Shown here: piece by piece, positions 6,825 to 9,589 of the stretch | How positions within the stretch are numbered: position 1 is the stretch's first letter | Layout of the letters: every line of letters starts with the position of its first letter | Position numbers and translations under genes: made by a program | The notes under the pieces: generated by a model | What the model was told of the DNA's origin: nothing | What the model saw: the letters and a program-made list of their open reading frames with translations, nothing else | The model's database searches: none | Source: CAZFBR01 sp035353495 [NCBI: uncultured bacterium] | GTDB taxonomy: Bacteria; DAOPZR01 | Direction: 5' to 3' | Assembly: GCA_964517215.1 (NCBI GenBank) | Contig: CAZFBR010000072.1 | Coordinates: forward strand, 1-9,589 | DNA length: 9,589 nucleotides

Positions 6825-8288
6825 ATGGCCATCCTGCCGCTGCTGATTGTGACCCCGCTGCTGGGCGCGTTCCTGATCATGCTCTGCCCGCGCCGCTGGC
6901 CGAATGCGCCGGACCTGCTGGCCAATGCCGTGCTGCTGTTCGCCGCGGCGGGGGTCTCGCGCCTGGCCGGCCAACCGCCGCAGGCGTACCGCCTCGGCGG
7001 CTGGGACGGGCTGCTCGGGCTCATGCTGCGGCTGGACGGTTTGAGCACGTTTTTCCTGATCGTTATCGCGGCGGTGTCGCTGTGCGCCGGGCTCTTTTCG
7101 GTTTCCTATATGACCCGCTACACCTCCAAGCACCGCTACTACGCGCTGCTGCTGCTGCTGGTCGCCGCGCTGAACGGCCTGGTGCTCACGGGCGACCTGT
7201 TCTCGCTGTATATCTTCCTCGAACTGGCGACACTGGTCTCGTGCGCGCTGGTTGCGTTCGGCACCGGCAAGGACGAGATCGAGGCGGCGTTCAAGTACTT
7301 TGTGCTGGGGACGCTGGCGTCGCTGTTGATCCTGCTCGGCATCGCGGTGCTGTACGGCGTGAGCGGGACCGTGAACATGGCGGCGCTGGCGCGGGTGCTG
7401 CGACTTACGGTGCCGCTGGCGCCGGCCCTGCTGGCGCTGGCCCTGCTGCTGGCCGGGTTCTGCGTCAAGGCCGCGCTGGTCCCGTTCCATGCCTGGCTGC
7501 CTGACGCGCATCCCGCCGCGCCCGCGCCCATTTCCGCCATGCTCTCGGGCGTCTTCATCAAGGTCGCCGGATTCTATGCGCTGCTGCGGCTGCTCTATTG
7601 CATCTACGGCATGTCCGCGCCGGTGGCGCTGCTGCTCAAGGGGATGGGGGTCTGTTCCATGCTGGTGGGGATTATCCTCGCCCTGCAGCAGAAGGACCTC
7701 AAGCGCATGCTCGCCTATTCCACGGTCAGCCAGGCGGGGTATCTGGCCGTCGCGGCGGCGCTGAACACCTCGCTCGGCCTGCTCGCGCTGCTGCTGCATA
7801 TCGCCAGCCACGCGGCGGCCAAGTCGCTGCTCTTCCTCAATGCGGGTGCGGTCGAATATGCGACCGGCACGCGCAATATCCGCGAACTGGGCGGGCTGCA
7901 CCGCCGCATGCCGCTCTCCGGCCTGAGCGCGCTGGTCGGCGGCCTGTCGCTGGCCGGGGTTCCGCCGCTGGCGGGGTTCTGGAGCAAGCTGCTCATCATT
8001 CTCGCCTGCGTCATGGCCGGGGCCTGGGTCTCGGCGCTGACCGCAACGGTGGTCAGCATGCTGACGCTGCTGGTGGTGCTGCGCATGCAGCGGCAGGTCT
8101 GGTTCGGCCTGCCGCGCGCGGCGGCCCTGACAGCGCGTGAAGTGCCGGCGGGGATGATTGCCGCGCAGCTGCTGCTCATGCTGGTCTGCGTGGTGCTGGG
8201 GTTCTGGTTCCTCAGTCCGGGCCTCAACGCCGGGGTGCCGTGGGCTGCCGTGGCCGCGCTCAGTTCGCTGGCGCAGGGAGGCTACTGA
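6825..8288 (+). CDS. mnhD: MrpD/MnhD (NuoM/N-like, MbhH) antiporter subunit
   Basis: This 487-residue polytopic protein is of the proton-conducting transporter family, the usual MrpD size. All the key charged residues are visible: E133 in FLELATLVS (TM5), K215 in GFCVKAALVPFHAWLPD (TM7), K246 in GVFIKVAGFYAL (TM8) and K388 in AGVPPLAGFWSKLL (TM12). This contrasts with the NuoL-like subunit at 3570-5393, whose TM5 glutamate is missing. It should form a working ion-translocation half-channel. It starts one base after the mnhC stop and follows only a weak ribosome binding site, so it probably depends on coupling to mnhC. Confidence 0.95.
   Translation: MAILPLLIVTPLLGAFLIMLCPRRWPNAPDLLANAVLLFAAAGVSRLAGQPPQAYRLGGWDGLLGLMLRLDGLSTFFLIVIAAVSLCAGLFSVSYMTRYTSKHRYYALLLLLVAALNGLVLTGDLFSLYIFLELATLVSCALVAFGTGKDEIEAAFKYFVLGTLASLLILLGIAVLYGVSGTVNMAALARVLRLTVPLAPALLALALLLAGFCVKAALVPFHAWLPDAHPAAPAPISAMLSGVFIKVAGFYALLRLLYCIYGMSAPVALLLKGMGVCSMLVGIILALQQKDLKRMLAYSTVSQAGYLAVAAALNTSLGLLALLLHIASHAAAKSLLFLNAGAVEYATGTRNIRELGGLHRRMPLSGLSALVGGLSLAGVPPLAGFWSKLLIILACVMAGAWVSALTATVVSMLTLLVVLRMQRQVWFGLPRAAALTAREVPAGMIAAQLLLMLVCVVLGFWFLSPGLNAGVPWAAVAALSSLAQGGY
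8275..8281 (+). promoter_or_regulatory. Ribosome binding site for mnhE
   Basis: AGGGAGG lies 8 bases before the ATG at 8290 and decides the mnhE start against upstream in-frame codons inside mnhD, which would add a Cys/Arg-rich stretch foreign to MnhE. Confidence 0.65.
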
Positions 8289-8289
8289 T

Positions 8290-8796
8290 ATGGCGCGCAT
8301 ACCGCTGCTGATCCTGGGGTTCCTGTTCTGGCTGCTGCTGACCTGGCCGTTCACCCCCGACGGCGGCGTGGACGGCCTGGCGCTGCTGGTCGGCCTGACG
8401 GCGGTGCTCATGGCGGTGCTGCTGTTCGGCCAGCCCGGCAGCGCGGGCGGGCTGCGCTGGCTGGATCCGCGGCGCTGGTTCTGGGGCTGCTGGTATGTGC
8501 TGTACTGCACGGTGCAGATTGTGCATGCCAATCTCGGGGTCATGTATCGCGTGCTCATGCCGCGCCTGCGCCTGCGCCCCGGCATCGTGCGGGCGCGCAC
8601 CCGGCTGCAGAGTCCGGTGGCGCGGCTGATCCTGGCCAGCGCCATCTCGCTCACCCCGGGCACCCTGACGATGGATATCCGCGACGACGGCACGATGTAC
8701 ATCCACTGCCTGTTCATCGGGCCCGGCGACGTCGAAGCGCAGGCGCGACAGATCGTGGCGCGGCATGAAGCGCTGCTGCTGAAGGTGCTGGCATGA
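8290..8796 (+). CDS. mnhE: MrpE/MnhE (MbhA) antiporter subunit
   Basis: This 168-residue membrane protein has two N-terminal helices (about residues 5-50) and a third near 62-82. A cytoplasmic domain follows with the family hallmark SAISLTPGTLTMDI (117-130). Length is normal for MnhE (about 160-170). The start at 8290 is one base after the mnhD stop and preceded by AGGGAGG. In Mrp and Mbh complexes this subunit interacts with MrpF and MrpG at the antiporter end. The C-terminus overlaps the mnhF start (ATGA at 8793). Confidence 0.95.
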   Translation: MARIPLLILGFLFWLLLTWPFTPDGGVDGLALLVGLTAVLMAVLLFGQPGSAGGLRWLDPRRWFWGCWYVLYCTVQIVHANLGVMYRVLMPRLRLRPGIVRARTRLQSPVARLILASAISLTPGTLTMDIRDDGTMYIHCLFIGPGDVEAQARQIVARHEALLLKVLA

Positions 8797-9056
8797 TCCT
8801 TACCATTGTGGTTGTCGTGCTGCTGCTGGCCTGCGTCTTTCTCTGCCTCTACCGCATCGGCCGCGGCCCGAGTGCGCCCGACCGGTCCATCGCCCTCGAC
8901 ATCCTCGGCATCGTGACGGTCGGTTTCTGCGCGCTGCTGACGCTGCTGACCGGGCAGGACTTTTATCTCAATATCGGCATCGCCTGGGCGATGCTGTCGT
9001 TCATCGGCACCCTGGCGCTGGCCAAGCATCTGGCCGGGCGCGGGTTCGATGAGTAG
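8793..9056 (+). CDS. mnhF: MrpF/MnhF (MbhB) antiporter subunit
   Basis: This 87-residue protein has three membrane helices. The family signature GPSAPDRSIALD (25-36) follows the first helix; the Pro-Asp-Arg core is near-invariant in MrpF. It lies between mnhE and mnhG in the standard E-F-G order, overlaps the mnhE stop as ATGA and ends at TAG 9054-9056. Some MrpF proteins have been linked to Na+ or cholate efflux; here a structural role in the Mrp arm is inferred from context. Confidence 0.94.
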   Translation: MILTIVVVVLLLACVFLCLYRIGRGPSAPDRSIALDILGIVTVGFCALLTLLTGQDFYLNIGIAWAMLSFIGTLALAKHLAGRGFDE

Positions 9057-9065
9057 GAGCCGGCA

Positions 9066-9419
9066 ATGATCCTGCTGCAAGCGATCGGGTATGGACTGAT
9101 TGTCCTGGGCGTGATCTTCGACCTGTTCGGCTGCATTGGCCTGGTGCGCCTGCCCGACTTCCACAACCGCATGCATGCGGCGATGAAATGCGTGACGCTG
9201 GGCACGATGAGCATCCTGATCGGCGCGGCGCTGGCCTCGGGCTCCGGCGCCATCATGGCCAAGGCGCTGCTGTGCGCGCTGTTCATTGCGATCACGGCGC
9301 CGACCGCGGCGCATGCCCTGTCCCGGGCCGCCTATCTGAGCGGGGTTGTGCCGGCGCACAAGGAAATCTGCGACCATTACGGCGCCGACCGGCGCGCCCG
9401 CGGCGAGGAACGGTCATGA
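9066..9419 (+). CDS. mnhG: MrpG/MnhG (MbhC) antiporter subunit
   Basis: This 117-residue protein has three membrane helices. The family signature GLVRLPDFHNRMHAAMK (25-41) with TLG after it, and TAPTAAHALSRAA (78-90), are both clear. AGGAG at 9055-9059, overlapping the mnhF stop, lies 6 bases before the ATG. The C-terminal tail (GADRRARGEERS) is hydrophilic and basic. This is the last recognisable Mrp gene, completing B, C, D, E, F and G plus a split A. Its stop overlaps the first mini-ORF of the tandem array as ATGA at 9416-9419, so the array is joined directly to the operon. Confidence 0.94.
   Translation: MILLQAIGYGLIVLGVIFDLFGCIGLVRLPDFHNRMHAAMKCVTLGTMSILIGAALASGSGAIMAKALLCALFIAITAPTAAHALSRAAYLSGVVPAHKEICDHYGADRRARGEERS
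9405..9410 (+). promoter_or_regulatory. Ribosome binding site for mini-ORF 1
   Basis: GAGGAA inside the end of mnhG lies 5 bases before the ATG at 9416, so the first array ORF has a plausible initiation site of its own as well as an ATGA overlap. Confidence 0.5.
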
Positions 9420-9484
9420 AGCTTCGGCCCACGCTGCGGGTGCAGGTGCGGACGGCTCGCTTGATCTGTGAGGAGAACAACTGA
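9416..9484 (+). CDS. Mini-ORF 1 of the tandem array (22 residues), hypothetical
   Basis: A 22-codon ORF starts at an ATG overlapping the mnhG stop (ATGA) and ends in a TGA that overlaps the next ATG (TGATG). The peptide begins MKLRPTLRVQVRTAR, ends in EENN and is basic (about +3), with one Cys at residue 18. It shares the QVRTAR core and EENN end with mini-ORF 2. Five of six codons that differ from copy 2 change the amino acid, so peptide-level conservation is weak. It could be a true micropeptide, a leader or coupling ORF, or a relic of a duplicated gene start. No function can be assigned. Confidence 0.45.
   Translation: MKLRPTLRVQVRTARLICEENN
9470..9475 (+). promoter_or_regulatory. Ribosome binding site within repeat copy 1
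   Basis: GAGGAG lies 8 bases before ATG 9484, a good Shine-Dalgarno distance. It is part of the perfectly conserved block GAGGAGAACAACTGATG, so each repeat supplies the initiation site of the next. Confidence 0.6.
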
Positions 9485-9549
9485 TGCGCTGGCCCAAGCT
9501 GCGCGAGCAGGTGCGGACGGCTCGCTCAATCCGCGAGGAGAACAACTGA
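9484..9549 (+). CDS. Mini-ORF 2 of the tandem array (21 residues), hypothetical
   Basis: A 21-codon ORF runs from the TGATG junction at 9482-9486 to the TGATG junction at 9547-9551, preceded by GAGGAG at ideal spacing. The peptide begins MRWPKLREQVRTAR and ends REENN. It is charged (six basic, three acidic residues) and could form an amphipathic helix. The M-x-x-PKLRE start resembles, from memory of the family, the N-terminus of NuoI/HyfH-like ferredoxin subunits of group 4 hydrogenases. This may mean the array copies the start of such a gene lying just downstream. There is no direct evidence that it is translated. Confidence 0.5.
   Translation: MRWPKLREQVRTARSIREENN
9503..9525 (+). other. 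Potential hairpin inside repeat copy 2
   Basis: GCGAGC (9503-9508) and GCTCGC (9520-9525) are perfect inverted repeats around an 11-base loop, a 6-bp GC-rich stem. Copy 3 repeats the left arm (9568-9573) and all but the last base of the right arm before the window ends. In copy 1 the left arm differs at two positions and the stem is broken. There is no T-run after it, so it is not an intrinsic terminator. Confidence 0.4.
9535..9540 (+). promoter_or_regulatory. Ribosome binding site within repeat copy 2
   Basis: GAGGAG lies 8 bases before ATG 9549, with the same spacing and flanks as in copy 1. Confidence 0.6.
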
Positions 9550-9589
9550 TGCGCTGGCCCAAGCTGCGCGAGCAGGTGCGGACGGCTCG
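9549..9589 (+). CDS. Mini-ORF 3 of the tandem array, or start of the next gene (partial)
   Basis: An ORF starts at the TGATG junction and is identical to copy 2 as far as the window goes (MRWPKLREQVRTA and part of the next codon). It cannot be told whether this copy ends in another stop or continues as a full-length gene. If it continues, the earlier copies would be duplications of that gene's 5' end including its ribosome binding site. Confidence 0.5.
   Translation, partial: MRWPKLREQVRTA

Larger units (their letters stand above)
9416..9589. repeat. Tandem repeat array, 65-bp period, running off the window
   Basis: Three copies are visible. Copy 1 (9416-9483) is 68 bp and divergent, copy 2 (9484-9548) is 65 bp, and copy 3 (from 9549) is cut at 41 bp. 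Copies 2 and 3 are identical over all 41 visible bases. Copy 1 aligns to copy 2 at a 65-base offset from 9425 on, with 8 differences in 60 positions, and has one extra codon near its start. Two blocks are unchanged between copies 1 and 2: CAGGTGCGGACGGCTCGCT (9443-9461, 9508-9526) and GAGGAGAACAACTGATG (9470-9486, 9535-9551). Because 65 is not a multiple of three, each copy changes frame, and every complete copy ends in its own stop. It is not a CRISPR array: there are no unique spacers. The full copy number is unknown. Confidence 0.93.

Noticed and set aside
6813-9377. Very long open frame on the minus strand (854 codons) opposite mnhD-mnhG
   Set aside because: It is antisense to five well-recognised Mrp genes. 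Its product is Gln/Arg/His-rich low-complexity sequence, typical of the reverse frame of GC-rich coding DNA.
9503-9525. Intrinsic terminator after mnhG
   Set aside because: The stem is short and followed by TCAATCCGC, not a T-run, and it recurs in each later copy.
9416-9589. CRISPR array
   Set aside because: The units are contiguous without unique spacers, and the whole 65-bp unit repeats including coding and initiation signals.
9416-9589. Continuous repeat protein read through the array
   Set aside because: The 65-base period shifts the frame at each copy. Any forward frame meets a TGA within three copies, so no endless ORF exists in the visible part. The minus strand also meets a TGA.

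Overview
The window is one dense, GC-rich operon read entirely on the + strand. It encodes a membrane-bound group 4 [NiFe] hydrogenase joined to an almost complete Mrp-type cation/proton antiporter. Gene spacing runs from 4-base overlaps (ATGA, TGATG) to 15 bases, so no internal promoter or terminator is apparent and the genes look translationally coupled. The anaerobic, hydrogen-evolving character is clear. Taxonomy is not: high GC and bacterial-type Shine-Dalgarno sites suggest a bacterium, perhaps from an anaerobic PVC-like or related lineage, but this is a guess.

Layout. Positions 1-33 hold the last ten codons of an unidentified upstream gene. Next come a four-cluster HycB/CooF-like ferredoxin (33-536), a NuoH/HycD-like membrane subunit (542-1468), the NuoB-like small subunit (1470-1898), a NuoC-like subunit (1895-2377) and the NiFe catalytic large subunit (2374-3573). 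The membrane arm follows: a NuoL-like antiporter subunit (3570-5393), a fused MbhD-MbhE-MrpB protein (5393-6460), and MrpC, MrpD, MrpE, MrpF and MrpG (6476-9419).

How they work together (inference from the family). Electrons from a donor enzyme, possibly the upstream gene product, would enter through the HycB-like ferredoxin and pass via the small subunit to the NiFe site, where protons are reduced to H2. NuoH-like and Mrp-like membrane subunits would use the released energy to pump H+ or exchange Na+ for H+. The usual NuoI/HycF/MbhN two-cluster subunit is absent from the window.

The most unusual part is the end. From 9416, overlapping the mrpG stop, a tandem array of about 65-bp units begins. 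Each complete unit is a tiny ORF of 21-22 codons. Each carries its own GAGGAG ribosome binding site near its 3' end and overlaps the next by TGATG. Copies 2 and 3 are identical over all 41 visible bases, and the array runs off the window edge. It could be an array of coupled micropeptide genes, a structured RNA or regulatory array, or serial duplication of the 5' end of the next gene. The peptide start (MxxPKLRE-like) resembles, from memory, the N-terminus of NuoI-like hydrogenase ferredoxins, which is the subunit still missing. Secondary oddities are a Glu-to-Gly change in TM5 of the NuoL-like subunit, a missing first cluster cysteine in the ferredoxin, and an extra cysteine in the NiFe-binding L2 motif.
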